DNA from: Paenibacillus tundrae | Lineage (GTDB): Bacteria > Bacillota > Bacilli > Paenibacillales > Paenibacillaceae | Direction: 5' to 3' | DNA length: 64,000 bases | Assembly: GCF_030812775.1 (NCBI RefSeq) | Contig: NZ_JAUSTI010000002.1 | Location: 124,001 to 188,000 of the forward strand | In this document: piece by piece, positions 1-8,859 of the stretch | Layout of the letters: each line of letters begins with the position of its first letter | Numbering within the stretch: position 1 is the first letter of the stretch | The notes under the pieces: model-generated | What the model was told of the DNA's origin: nothing | Databases searched by the model: none | What the model saw: only the letters and a program-made list of their open reading frames with translations | Position numbers and translations under genes: made by a program

Positions 1-749
1 CCAAACCCAAGAATTTCTCCAGTTTCACGCATCACCTCGACTGCAAGAGCATCTTCAAGGTCATATGCCTCTGATATCATCTGGGCAGTAATGGCTGTCC
101 TATCGTCTCCCACCCACTGCGTGATGATACTTGATCTGCCTTGCTCAAGCTTCTCTGTAAACGTTCTAACCATGCCTACCGCAGATACATATCTGCCTAA
201 ACAACCCGAGCTTCCACACCGGCAAGGCCGACCTTCCCTGAACATATTCATATGACCAATTTCACCAGCACTAGACGTGGTACCATAGATTACCTTGCCA
301 TCATTCACAATACCAGAGCCTAGACCTGTGCCTAATGTAATTAGTACCAGGTTCTGATAACCCATGCCCGCACCGAACTGCCATTCCCCATACATATTTA
401 CTCGAACATCATTATCAATAAAGACAGGAAATTCGAAATGCTCCTTCATTGCATTCAGCACATGAATGTTCTCCCACCCCGGGAAGTTAGGTGAGAATAT
501 CGATAGTCCTTCCTCTGGATCTAGTAACCCCGGGATGCCCATCCCCATACACTTAATGGAAGACTGATCGATGCCTTCGAGCAACAGCATTTCTTGCACG
601 ATTTCTTGAATTCTATTTAATACATGAGCTGGCCCATTAGCCGCTCCCGTGGGGTCACTTCTTTCGTGAACGATGTGAAAATTCATGTTGAAGATTGCCG
701 ACTTAATATTGGTTCCACCTAGGTCAATGCCGATTACATAGTTACTCAT
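1..749 (-). CDS. ROK family sugar kinase/regulator (partial, cut by left edge)
   Basis: The N-terminal 249 codons of a ROK protein read leftward off the window edge. The start shows the phosphate-binding motif DLGGTNIKSAIF near residue 10. The ROK zinc/signature region reads CRCGSSGCLGRY, where the family usually has GCLE; the Glu is replaced by Gly here. ROK proteins are sugar kinases, such as glucokinase, or sugar-responsive repressors. With no N-terminal helix-turn-helix visible, a kinase is more likely. The ATG at 749 was chosen because GGAG lies about 9 nt upstream; an in-frame ATG at 755 sits too close to it. The C-terminus is missing, so the substrate cannot be inferred. Confidence 0.88.
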   Translation of the reverse strand, partial: MSNYVIGIDLGGTNIKSAIFNMNFHIVHERSDPTGAANGPAHVLNRIQEIVQEMLLLEGIDQSSIKCMGMGIPGLLDPEEGLSIFSPNFPGWENIHVLNAMKEHFEFPVFIDNDVRVNMYGEWQFGAGMGYQNLVLITLGTGLGSGIVNDGKVIYGTTSSAGEIGHMNMFREGRPCRCGSSGCLGRYVSAVGMVRTFTEKLEQGRSSIITQWVGDDRTAITAQMISEAYDLEDALAVEVMRETGEILGF

Positions 750-833
750 GCTCATAGTCTCCGTTCTCATATGTTTAGAGTATTGTAAAATACTTCATGC
801 CTAAAATGAATGGATATATGAGACTATTATTAG

Positions 834-1415
834 GTCGTTTATCCACACGGGTTCATTTCATATGTAGGCAATCTTTCCTCACCGTGCTTCTATGATCTGG
901 ATGAACAGCACATTTTGGTTCACTTATTCAAGAGCTTTCAAGAGCAAATGTCCCAATGGGACGAATCAAATCGATTAGAAGAAATTTCACTGTTTCTGGT
1001 AAACTTGCTGCATCACCTCAAGCCGTTATGGACTGAATTTGTAGTTAACTCCAAAGTTTCTCCCACGGAACGCAAAAACCATCAGGTGGAACGAATTCTA
1101 GGTTGGATCGAGAAAAATTATCATGTTCCTTTTCGTTTAGATGAATTGGCTCAATCCTTGCACCTATCTACTTATCACCTTTCACATTTATTCAAAGACG
1201 CTACCGGGATCAGTATCTCTCAATATATTGCTACTCGCAGAATTCATCAGTCTGTTCGATTATTAACTACAACAAACAAACCGATCTCGCTCATTGCGGA
1301 GGAAATCGGTTTGACCAATGTATCGTATTTCTGCAAATTATTTAAAGAACAGATGGATGTCACGCCTCACCAGTACCGCAAACGATGGGTCAATCATCCA
1401 TTTCGTCTAGAATAG
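834..1415 (+). pseudogene. AraC-family regulator, 5'-truncated remnant
   Basis: The C-terminal half is a complete AraC DNA-binding domain with both helix-turn-helix units (LDELAQSLHLSTYHLSHLFK and ISLIAEEIGLTNVSYFCKLF). The in-frame coding signal extends upstream to a TAG at 831-833, past the only usable start, a TTG at 915 with no ribosome site. Residues between 834 and 915 (for example YPHGFISYVGN) look like the inside of a sensor domain rather than a beginning. The N-terminal cupin-like sensor is therefore missing. It lies divergent from the ROK gene and may once have controlled a sugar locus. A short functional protein from the TTG cannot be excluded. Confidence 0.6.
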
Positions 1416-1465
1416 ATTTGGCTTGTTGAATACTAAACAGTTTCAATCGTTGGATTCATTAGAAC

Positions 1466-2230
1466 TCAAGCATCCCGCTTAGCAAATAACAAAATAGCTA
1501 ATGTAATAAAGGTCAATGTCCATAACGTAGAAATTCCTGCGCCTTGTATGGGCGTAAACCCATTGACTACATCAGAGGAAGGAGGTATGTACATATACAA
1601 TCCTGCCGTATCGGGAAAATAATCTCTAATCCGAGGTATCACGTCTCTCGATAATGGACTCAATACGTAATAATAAGTAAGTAGCATTACTAAAGTTGAC
1701 GTCGTTCTTCTTAACATAGCACCTAAGGCTGCACTGAGAAGTGTGGTGAATGTTAGATATCCCGTTGCACCAACTAATGATTCTATAATAGTTTCTAATT
1801 GAACCACTACCGTAGTCTCTCTCAGTATAAACAAAGGATACAACATACTACATGTAACAATAATAAATGCCGCAGGGATTGTTAAGATACCCAATGCTAC
1901 ATGCTTCATGGTTAATTGAAGACCACGCCAAGGTACGGTAGTTAATGTCGTTCTTATCTGTCCACCCGCATACTCCGAACACGTAGCTAAAGTACCGAGA
2001 ATAATGAATCCTGCCTGAAGGTATACCATAGAAGAAAGCCCTATGTGGAGTGAACTTTGTGTCCCTGCCGTCCCTAGTACATTAGTAGAAGCAGATGTGA
2101 AAGCTGCTACGAAAAATAAATTAGCTACGAATGTACTTATTAGCGTAATCCATATCGATGGTAGTGTAACTAATTTATATAATTCACTACTAAGAATTCG
2201 TGGAATCTTTCTGCTAGAAGAGACATTCAT
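1466..2230 (-). CDS. ABC-2 type transporter permease
   Basis: A 254-residue membrane protein with about six hydrophobic segments. It has the ABC-2 permease pattern: an N-terminal cytoplasmic stretch (SSELYKLVTLPSIW), a periplasm-like first loop and a final helix ending at FAKRDA. It would form half of the membrane channel with the permease encoded just upstream. Its ATG overlaps the upstream stop codon as ATGA, so the two are translationally coupled. It is the last gene of a three-gene leftward operon. The exported substrate is unknown; bacitracin or lantibiotic-type resistance exporters have this gene order, but nothing here proves that role. Confidence 0.85.
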   Translation of the reverse strand: MNVSSSRKIPRILSSELYKLVTLPSIWITLISTFVANLFFVAAFTSASTNVLGTAGTQSSLHIGLSSMVYLQAGFIILGTLATCSEYAGGQIRTTLTTVPWRGLQLTMKHVALGILTIPAAFIIVTCSMLYPLFILRETTVVVQLETIIESLVGATGYLTFTTLLSAALGAMLRRTTSTLVMLLTYYYVLSPLSRDVIPRIRDYFPDTAGLYMYIPPSSDVVNGFTPIQGAGISTLWTLTFITLAILLFAKRDA

Positions 2231-2976
2231 GATGCAACATCCCTCCTATGAAATACAATAGCTGCAACAATCATAAGAACGACCACCCATGTAAACATGA
2301 CCAAGCCGCCTGTAAACGGAGTGTGAAATCTGTCGCTCATTGACATGAACATATCGATACCGGCACGATCTGGTAAATAGACCGCTAATGTTGTCACTTT
2401 AGCAAGCAAGATACTAAATGATACAATGGATGAATTTATCATCAGAACAGCAAGCGGAATCATGCTATTCCTTGTTATAAGCGTAAGCCCAAAAGCTATA
2501 AGAGCAGTGAGTACCCAGTAACAGACTGCACCGATAAGTCTGGACCATTCAAATGCAGGAGCATATTCTCCAAGGATGAGCTGCGTAGATAACATAATGA
2601 TTACGATAGCAATTACACAAAGCAGTACACCGATTAGTGTCACAGCACCTGCCTTTGCCAGCAAAAAGTAAAGTCGCGATGGTACAACAGATAAACTTGT
2701 TTCTATCTGTCTCCCTCCCCCCGACTCACTGCTCTCTGTATAATACTCACTACTTACAGCAAGCACACCAAGGATGATGACTCCTTGTACACCGAAACCT
2801 AATCCAATATATCCAACTTCCGCTAGTCTTGTATTAACCCCTGCTATGATATCTTCTTTTTGTGCAAGACTATCCAAACCAGCAAAAATTGCTGGGGCAA
2901 ATGCTCCAATAAAACAGGCAAGCCAGATGCTTGGAAGGGAGAACAATTTAGACATTTCCGCGTTGAATGCTCTCAC
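2227..2976 (-). CDS. ABC-2 type transporter permease
   Basis: A 249-residue permease paralogous in layout to the next gene, with an N-terminal AEMSKLFSLPSIWLACFIGA segment and six hydrophobic stretches. It starts with GTG inside GTGA, overlapping the stop of the ATPase gene by four bases. The tight overlap on both sides indicates a single mRNA and one transporter made of one ATPase and two different permeases. An internal Glu/Ser/Gly-rich stretch (YTESSESGGGRQIETSLS) lies in the first large loop. The substrate cannot be told from sequence. Confidence 0.84.
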   Translation of the reverse strand: MRAFNAEMSKLFSLPSIWLACFIGAFAPAIFAGLDSLAQKEDIIAGVNTRLAEVGYIGLGFGVQGVIILGVLAVSSEYYTESSESGGGRQIETSLSVVPSRLYFLLAKAGAVTLIGVLLCVIAIVIIMLSTQLILGEYAPAFEWSRLIGAVCYWVLTALIAFGLTLITRNSMIPLAVLMINSSIVSFSILLAKVTTLAVYLPDRAGIDMFMSMSDRFHTPFTGGLVMFTWVVVLMIVAAIVFHRRDVAS

Positions 2977-3695
2977 CTAACATCACCTGCTCGTTCCGTA
3001 GTAAGTGCAAAAAAAGCATCTTCCAACGTAGAATAGTTGCCTACTACTTCTTCCAATGTTCCATCTGCACAGATTTTCCCATTTTGAATGATCACCACAT
3101 CATCAACCGTCTCTGCAAGCTCTCCCATGAGATGACTTGATAGTAATACAGCATTTCCAGACTCTGCGCGTTCACGTAAAAATCTTCTCATCCAACGAAT
3201 GCCTTCTGGATCGAGTCCATTCAGAGGTTCATCTAATACTAATATTTCCGGATCACCAATTAACGCAGTTGCCATTCCAAGTCTTTTTGCCATACCAAGG
3301 GAGTAACTGCCTACTCTTTTCGTGGCAGCGTTACTCAAACCTACGATTTCCAGAACTTCCTCGACACGTGCGAGCGACAAACCAGCAGCACGAGCAATCC
3401 ATCGCAAATGTGCTCGTCCCGTACGCATCCGATGAGCTCCTGATCCATCAAGCGCAGCACCTATCGTTGTTAGAGGATTCTGTAATTCTCTGAATGACTT
3501 CCCATGTATTAATGCACTCCCCGAGGTGGCGCGATCTAATCCAAGCAAAATACGAAGTGTAGAACTTTTACCCGCCCCATTGGGTCCCAAAAAACCCGTT
3601 ACTCTACCAGGTTCGGCTTTGAAGCTAATACCTGATAATATCTCTTGATTCCCACGACGTTTGACTAGGTTATTAATGGTAAGCAACCACAACAC
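2973..3695 (-). CDS. ABC transporter ATP-binding protein (ABC-2 exporter)
   Basis: A 240-residue nucleotide-binding subunit with Walker A GPNGAGKSS near residue 39, a signature region YSLGMAKRLGMA (SLGM in place of the more common SGGQ), and Walker B ILVLDEPLNGLD. This variant signature is typical of the BcrA/drug-exporter ATPases. The start is a TTG with AAAGGA four bases upstream; an ATG overlapping that site is in another frame. A TATAAT-like -10 lies at 3717-3722 without a good -35. It powers the two downstream permeases. Confidence 0.9.
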   Translation of the reverse strand: MLWLLTINNLVKRRGNQEILSGISFKAEPGRVTGFLGPNGAGKSSTLRILLGLDRATSGSALIHGKSFRELQNPLTTIGAALDGSGAHRMRTGRAHLRWIARAAGLSLARVEEVLEIVGLSNAATKRVGSYSLGMAKRLGMATALIGDPEILVLDEPLNGLDPEGIRWMRRFLRERAESGNAVLLSSHLMGELAETVDDVVIIQNGKICADGTLEEVVGNYSTLEDAFFALTTERAGDVR

Positions 3696-3794
3696 ATCCT
3701 TTCTGTTATGGCTTTCATTATATAGAGGCTAAGTTACATATCGGTGATCAACAGGTTTACATCTGGGTTAACTTTGGCTTACGTTTGCCACAAC

Positions 3795-3828
3795 AAAAAT
3801 CCCCCATGAGACATCATGGGGGATTTTT
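3795..3828 (-). terminator. Bidirectional intrinsic terminator
   Basis: A near-perfect hairpin with arms 3795-3808 and 3815-3828, stem core ATCCCCCATG and a six-base loop, has T-runs on both strands. It ends the leftward hsp20 transcript and separates it from the ABC exporter operon. Confidence 0.88.
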
Positions 3829-3900
3829 TCAATATTGAAGTACCCATACGGAATTACCTTGAGGAAAAATTATAGTACGTTTAATTGTTTAATTATCATA

Positions 3901-4344
3901 TTAATCAATCTGAATACGTTTGTGATTATGCTCTTCCCCTGAACGTTTCGGTACTTCAAGCTTCAACACGCCATCTTCCAATCTGGCTTTGATATTCTCT
4001 TCATCGATTCGTTCCACATAGAAACGTCGAAGGAATTCTCCCGATCGGCGCTCTTGTCGAATAATACGATTAGAATCATCCTTATGCTCTTGAAATTCAT
4101 GACGTTTCGCTCGGATAATCAATTCGTTACCTTGAACCTGAATATCGATATCTTGTTTCGCAATTCCTGGAAGATCTGCTTCAATGAGATACTTGTTCTC
4201 TTCCTCACGTATATCGGTTCGGAATGGCTGGTTACTGGTTGCCAGGGGAGATACCCATGGATGGTCAAACATATCATTGAAGGATTTCAGCATGTGTCCG
4301 AACAAGTCATCATTTCTTTTACGAAACGGAGTCATCTCAAACAT
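3901..4344 (-). CDS. Small heat-shock protein, Hsp20/alpha-crystallin family
   Basis: A 147-residue protein with the alpha-crystallin domain spanning roughly residues 45-140. It includes the EADLPGIAKQDIDIQVQGN segment and the conserved LEDGVLKLEVPK motif that closes these domains. Such proteins are ATP-independent holdases that form oligomers and keep unfolding proteins soluble. A longer frame exists to 4422, but the ATG at 4344 is chosen because AAGGAG lies nine bases upstream. No CIRCE operator is seen; a good vegetative promoter is present. It is a single-gene unit closed by the terminator at 3795. Confidence 0.93.
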   Translation of the reverse strand: MFEMTPFRKRNDDLFGHMLKSFNDMFDHPWVSPLATSNQPFRTDIREEENKYLIEADLPGIAKQDIDIQVQGNELIIRAKRHEFQEHKDDSNRIIRQERRSGEFLRRFYVERIDEENIKARLEDGVLKLEVPKRSGEEHNHKRIQID

Positions 4345-4393
4345 AAACATCATCTCCTTAAATATGATTAGTTTGTTGTTGCTTACATGCACA

Positions 4394-4422
4394 ATTATAA
4401 TACTCGATTTAATGATCATCAA
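4394..4422 (-). promoter_or_regulatory. Sigma-A type promoter of hsp20
   Basis: On the minus strand TTGATG (4417-4422) and TATAAT (4394-4399) are separated by 17 bases. The promoter points at the Hsp20 start 50 bases downstream. It overlaps the 5' end of the longer reading frame, which further argues for the internal start at 4344. Confidence 0.75.
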
Positions 4423-4589
4423 AATGCGAAAAAAACGAAAATAAACGATATTTTTGCAATATGCCCTGTTATACCGAAATAGATCCTTTTCCCTTAATTT
4501 TTGACCTATTTTGACCTTCTGACTTTCTTTGATAAATGTACTAAGACTGAACCGCCTCCAATCAATGAAGTGAACTAGCTACGTCTCTT

Positions 4590-5819
4590 TTAAATGACAT
4601 GTAAAGGCAAGCGAATCAAACTTTGACCAGGTGCAGAAGTGGCTAAATTATCTTCTAAATGGAATGATTCCACAGGTCTAATCTCCGAGAACCTTTGAAG
4701 AAAAGTGGTTAATGCAATATTTAACTCTAATCTCGCGAGAGGCGCACCCAAACAGAAATGAGGGCCTATGCCAAACGTGAGGTTTCTCTTATTATTCTTC
4801 CGATGAATATCCAGTTCGAAAGGTCGCTCAAACATGTGTTCATCCATATTCGCTGCACTCATCCATGCGATAACTAGATCTCCCTTTTTCAGCCGAACAC
4901 CTAATACCTCATTATCTTGCTTGACGGTACGATGTCTCTTCGAGATCTGGAAACGATAACGGAGCATTTCTTCAACGGTGTTAGGCACCAGGTCAGGTTG
5001 TTTCTTCAATTGACCGTATAATGTTGTGTCATCATACAATAAGGAGTAGAACATGCTCGATATCATATGACTTGTTGTTTCAATCCCAGCCCCAAGTAAC
5101 AGCATCGTTGTTCGAACAACCTCGTCGTCTGTAAATTTCTCATTGTCCAATTCTACTGCCAGTAAATCAGATATAATATCTTCCCCAGGGTCAGCTCTCT
5201 TCCGAACGACGATTGGATATATATGTTGAAAGTATTCTTTAGCTGCGATTTGTTTTTTCTTCTCTAACTCGTCTTTGTCTCCGTTGTCGGATGGTTGGAA
5301 CAAAACATCTACCCACTTCTTGAACAGATGACTATCCTCTAACGGGACTCCTAGTAGATCAGCCATGACCATGGAAGGGATTGGACTAGCATAAGTTTCA
5401 ACAATATCTATCGTGGTGTTACTCTCTATGTTATTTAAGACATTCTGAATGACCTGTTGAATGCGCGGCTCCCAATTTTTCAGACTCCGTGGGGTAAATG
5501 CAGCTGACATCAGCGATCGATATTTTTGATGACGAGGTGGATCCATACTTGAAATACTGACTTTTTCAGGAATGGCTCCCTCCTTGTTTTTGGCGCCCAC
5601 TTCCAAAATGGTTCGAGTCCCCTCGGCAGAAAAGAACTCATGATCACTAAGAACTTTCTTCACATCATCATATCGAAAAACATTCCAACAATCGGTTTCC
5701 TCGTGATAATAGATTGGATTGTCGTTTAGCATCTTTTTGTACCATTCTAGTGGAAAGAATTCTTCAGATCTGGTGTTAAACTGAGTGATTGCTGGAACCG
5801 AGATAACCTCTTTACTCAT
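4590..5819 (-). CDS. Cytochrome P450 (CYP109-like class)
   Basis: A 409-residue soluble bacterial P450 monooxygenase. Visible signatures are the oxygen-activating I-helix LLGAGIETTSHMI, the K-helix EEMLRYR (ExxR), and the haem-binding loop FGIGPHFCLGAPLAR with the proximal Cys near residue 356. No reductase domain is fused, so it needs separate redox partners, none of which is encoded nearby. Overall resemblance is to CYP109-type enzymes that hydroxylate fatty acids or terpenoids; this is inference. The start at 5819 is supported by GGAGGTG. It lies downstream of a same-strand TetR gene but behind a terminator, so it is a separate unit that may be controlled by that regulator. Confidence 0.93.
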   Translation of the reverse strand: MSKEVISVPAITQFNTRSEEFFPLEWYKKMLNDNPIYYHEETDCWNVFRYDDVKKVLSDHEFFSAEGTRTILEVGAKNKEGAIPEKVSISSMDPPRHQKYRSLMSAAFTPRSLKNWEPRIQQVIQNVLNNIESNTTIDIVETYASPIPSMVMADLLGVPLEDSHLFKKWVDVLFQPSDNGDKDELEKKKQIAAKEYFQHIYPIVVRKRADPGEDIISDLLAVELDNEKFTDDEVVRTTMLLLGAGIETTSHMISSMFYSLLYDDTTLYGQLKKQPDLVPNTVEEMLRYRFQISKRHRTVKQDNEVLGVRLKKGDLVIAWMSAANMDEHMFERPFELDIHRKNNKRNLTFGIGPHFCLGAPLARLELNIALTTFLQRFSEIRPVESFHLEDNLATSAPGQSLIRLPLHVI

Positions 5820-5874
5820 TTGTAGTACACCTCCAAGAATATTCTTCATACATATGAAAATACTTGCTCAACTA

Positions 5875-5904
5875 ATTATATACGCTCAGTATAATCAATT
5901 TCAA
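5875..5904 (-). promoter_or_regulatory. Promoter of the P450 gene
   Basis: TTGAAA (5899-5904) and TATAAT (5875-5880) are separated by 18 bases on the minus strand. Two similar half-sites of the form TGAGC..GTAT lie on and just after the -10, a possible operator for the TetR regulator; that part is speculative. Confidence 0.65.
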
Positions 5905-5990
5905 TTTTTCACCTATTTTTGCGAAAAAACCCTTATGAATAAAGATATTTTAATTATACTATTCGTACATTCCATCTATTTTCAACAAAC

Positions 5991-6014
5991 AAAAAAGGCT
6001 GGCAAGTGCCAACC
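5991..6014 (-). terminator. Intrinsic terminator after tetR-type gene
   Basis: Hairpin GGTTGG/CCAGCC (5997-6014) is followed on the minus strand by six T (5991-5996). It separates the regulator transcript from the P450 gene. Confidence 0.82.
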
Positions 6015-6025
6015 CAATGAGAATG

Positions 6026-6913
6026 CTATTGTCTAATTTGTTCTATATACCACCAACAGGATTCAATAAATCTGTTCGCCTCGGATTGAACATCGCTAGA
6101 TTTATGTTCGCTATGAAATGCTTTGAGCACCACCTCAATCACAGAGACATTGAGCTCATCCTTCTCCTGGAGTAATGTTAGAAGTCCCGTTGACAGCTGT
6201 TTTAATTTCAAGGACTCATTGGACTTCTGTATCCGTCGATTGAACTCTTCAAACTCTTCCAACCATACTTCCAGATGGACAAGATTATGATTCGTACTCC
6301 TATCCTCATGTAATGAAGCTAAAGATGTATAGTCAAAAATATGTTCATTCTTTTGCTGCATTTTTCTTAATATGACTTCAATATACGTTAATACTTTGGG
6401 GACGACCTCGTTCCAATCTGGCTTCTTCGTATGAAGACTTCTTGATGCATTCGCAATCTGATGTAACATGCCATAACATAAAATAGCACCTTCGCTCGCG
6501 TACAAACTAATTTCCTGCCCATATACCTCTACAAATCTGGTGGATAACCATTTCAACTGCATTGTAGCTAGGTTCGCAGAGTTAATCTCTCCGGAATAAA
6601 ATCCAGACCAGTATAATTCCCACACCCGTTCTTTGTCGGGTAGAGACATAGGAATAGCGATCTGATCAACGAGTAGATCAAACTCAGCGTTATAGTGTCT
6701 ATCCTCAAGTTGTTTGCGGATCAATAGATCCTCTTGCATACGTTGATTGAGAATGGCATATAAGCAATCTTCCTTTGAATCAAAAAATTTATAAAAGGTT
6801 CCTTTGGATACACCTGAGTGATCTAGAATCATCTGAATCGTTGTATTTGCAAAACCATGCTCGATAAAAAGCGTCAGTGCTGTCTCCAATAAACTTTCTT
6901 TACGACTACTCAT
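6026..6913 (-). CDS. TetR family transcriptional regulator
   Basis: A 295-residue protein whose first 60 residues form a TetR DNA-binding domain (LFIEHGFANTTIQMILDHSGVSKGTFYKFF). The remainder is a helical ligand-binding region longer than in typical 190-200 residue TetR proteins. It probably acts as a ligand-released repressor. The start at 6913 places the HTH at the usual position; an in-frame ATG at 6958 would add 15 atypical residues. The adjacent P450 gene on the same strand is the obvious candidate target. A TATAAT-like -10 lies near 7000 without a clear -35. Confidence 0.87.
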   Translation of the reverse strand: MSSRKESLLETALTLFIEHGFANTTIQMILDHSGVSKGTFYKFFDSKEDCLYAILNQRMQEDLLIRKQLEDRHYNAEFDLLVDQIAIPMSLPDKERVWELYWSGFYSGEINSANLATMQLKWLSTRFVEVYGQEISLYASEGAILCYGMLHQIANASRSLHTKKPDWNEVVPKVLTYIEVILRKMQQKNEHIFDYTSLASLHEDRSTNHNLVHLEVWLEEFEEFNRRIQKSNESLKLKQLSTGLLTLLQEKDELNVSVIEVVLKAFHSEHKSSDVQSEANRFIESCWWYIEQIRQ

Positions 6914-7085
6914 CTCTATGATCGCTCCAAGTCTGTTCAAAGTATATGTAATATGCACAAACCATGACTTCTGCTTTTACCACAGTTACAGCACAATTAT
7001 AACCCCATTTCACTAATCTGTCCTTCTACTGTATATTTGCAGTGTATTCTCAGAAAAGTTCTCTTACGAAATCTTCTGAGAAACT

Positions 7086-7105
7086 AAAAAACCGCTGAAT
7101 AGCGG
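7086..7105 (-). terminator. Intrinsic terminator of importer/phosphatase operon
   Basis: Hairpin CCGCT/AGCGG (7092-7105) is followed on the minus strand by six T (7086-7091). It lies about 45 bases beyond the phosphatase stop codon. Confidence 0.85.
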
Positions 7106-7151
7106 CTTTAATAGCGTATGAATTTTGCAATTGCACTGCAGCATCGATTTC

Positions 7152-7796
7152 CTAGCTGTTTAGGATTGCTTTCTGGATTTCATAAGGTTCTTGTACAGAT
7201 ACATACCACCGATTTCGAGTTGTAAAATCTACTAAGCTGAGATAATGTCCATGGCCAGCTCCCGTATCAATGCCTACTTTTCCACTGCCTATCCAAATTT
7301 CCCAAGGCGCCACATTGAACCGATATGTAGAAGTATGACCAAACACTACGGTATAATTCGGATCTACCGGGCTGGAGAAAAACGGATCTCGTATTTCAGT
7401 CAGATCCTCAGGGCTTTGACTACTCAAAGGAATGCCTGGACGTACCCCGGCATGGACAAATAAAAGTCCATTCCTTGCGTAGTATAAGGGTAACCGTTCC
7501 AGAAATTTGCGATAATGTTCAACGGGAGTATGATCTTCGGAAAGAGGATTCGGCATGGAGGCTAACCATTTCCGTTCATTATTGCCCTGTAGAGCGACCG
7601 CACCATTCAAAGTCAGTTGATATACCAATTGCAGTGTTCCCCAAGAATCAGGCCCTTTATTGACATAATCCCCAAGCAAAATCAATTGATCCTGATCGGG
7701 TCGATACCCCGCGGCATTCAGTAATTGTTTGAGTAGATGGCCGTAACCATGAACGTCAGACACGGCAAGAAGTCTACCCATTCCCATATTCTGCAC
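7152..7796 (-). CDS. PPP-family metallophosphoesterase in importer operon
   Basis: A protein of about 214 residues with all PPP metallophosphatase motifs in order: SDVHG (GDxHG), LLGDYVNKGPDS (GDxVDRG with Asn for Asp and Lys for Arg), GNNE (GNHE with Asn for His), LLFVHAGVRPG and VVFGHT. These bind two metals. The VNKG and GNNE variants resemble ApaH/PrpE-like bacterial members. The GTG at 7796 overlaps the ATPase gene by 23 bases; ATG codons at 7787 or 7781 could also be used. As the last gene of an ABC importer operon it may release phosphate from the imported compound, although the protein has no export signal. Confidence 0.86.
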   Translation of the reverse strand: MQNMGMGRLLAVSDVHGYGHLLKQLLNAAGYRPDQDQLILLGDYVNKGPDSWGTLQLVYQLTLNGAVALQGNNERKWLASMPNPLSEDHTPVEHYRKFLERLPLYYARNGLLFVHAGVRPGIPLSSQSPEDLTEIRDPFFSSPVDPNYTVVFGHTSTYRFNVAPWEIWIGSGKVGIDTGAGHGHYLSLVDFTTRNRWYVSVQEPYEIQKAILNS

Positions 7797-8859
7797 TTTC
7801 TGGGTAGATCATGGTTTGCTTAGGTGACAAATGAAGCCAGCACTCTGAACCAGGTTCAAGGGATTCTTTGTTGAATGCCTGGATTAATTGGTTATCTCGG
7901 GTTCGCATGATGACTCTCCAATGAATGCCTTCAAAAATGGATTGTTTCACGATTACAGGAATTTGATTAGACTCCCTTTCTTCTCTCTTCATAGAAATAC
8001 GTAATTGCTCGGGGTGAGACATAACGATGGCGCGTCCGCCCAATGCTCCACGATCCATCATTTGTCCCGTAATATACTCTTCGGCGATATGCGTAGCAGA
8101 ACCGTCCATCGTAAATTCAGTGGAAAGCCGGTTATGATACCCCATCAACTGAGCAACCCAAGGTGTCTTTGGGCGGCTGAACAATTGATGTGGTTCTGCG
8201 AATTGATCAATCCCCCCTGCTCTGAGTACCATGATTCGATCAGCTAGAGTAAACGCTTCAAGCATATCGTGTGTAACGTAGAGCGCGGTCGTGTCCAGAT
8301 CGGATAATAAGCTCGCCAATTCACTCCGCATTTCGGTTCGAAGCTTAACGTCCAGATTGGATAGAGGTTCATCCATCAACAAGATCGAAGGTTCAGTGGC
8401 AAGCGCTCGCGCCATTCCAATCCGTTGCTGTTGACCACCGGAACATTCCGTCGGCAATCGATCGAGCAGCCCTTCCAATTGAAGCATTGATTGCAAACGA
8501 TCCAGTCGTTGCTTTCTTACAGATGAGTCCGTTCGTGATCGCTTCATGCCGTATTCAATATTCTGTCGCACGGTCATATGCGGCCATAACGCATAATCTT
8601 GGAATACCATATTAACCGGCCTCTTCTCTGGAGGTATAAACTGTTTCTTGCCATCTACCGGTTTGCCACCCATTTCAATGATGCCCCCGTCGATTGTCAG
8701 CAGACCAGCGATGAGTTGTAGCAAGGTAGATTTCCCGCAGCCGGATGGACCAAGAATGCATATGCGTTCACCTTGGTTCATTTCAAAAGATAAAGGCCGT
8801 AAAACCTCTTGTTTGTCAAACGATTTGTGAACCCCTTCGAGCTTAAGAATTGGTTTCAT
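7774..8859 (-). CDS. ABC importer ATP-binding protein (FbpC/PotA type)
   Basis: A 361-residue ATPase with Walker A GPSGCGKST, signature CSGGQQQRIGMARAL, Walker B ILLMDEPLSNLD, the D-loop and a switch His in YVTHDMLEAFTLAD. A C-terminal TOBE-like regulatory segment follows residue 240. It drives the two-domain permease encoded upstream. The ATG at 8859 is preferred because GGGGG lies eight bases upstream; the frame also opens at 8874. It overlaps the permease gene by 17 bases and the phosphatase gene by 23, consistent with one transcript. Confidence 0.9.
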   Translation of the reverse strand: MKPILKLEGVHKSFDKQEVLRPLSFEMNQGERICILGPSGCGKSTLLQLIAGLLTIDGGIIEMGGKPVDGKKQFIPPEKRPVNMVFQDYALWPHMTVRQNIEYGMKRSRTDSSVRKQRLDRLQSMLQLEGLLDRLPTECSGGQQQRIGMARALATEPSILLMDEPLSNLDVKLRTEMRSELASLLSDLDTTALYVTHDMLEAFTLADRIMVLRAGGIDQFAEPHQLFSRPKTPWVAQLMGYHNRLSTEFTMDGSATHIAEEYITGQMMDRGALGGRAIVMSHPEQLRISMKREERESNQIPVIVKQSIFEGIHWRVIMRTRDNQLIQAFNKESLEPGSECWLHLSPKQTMIYPESAEYGNG

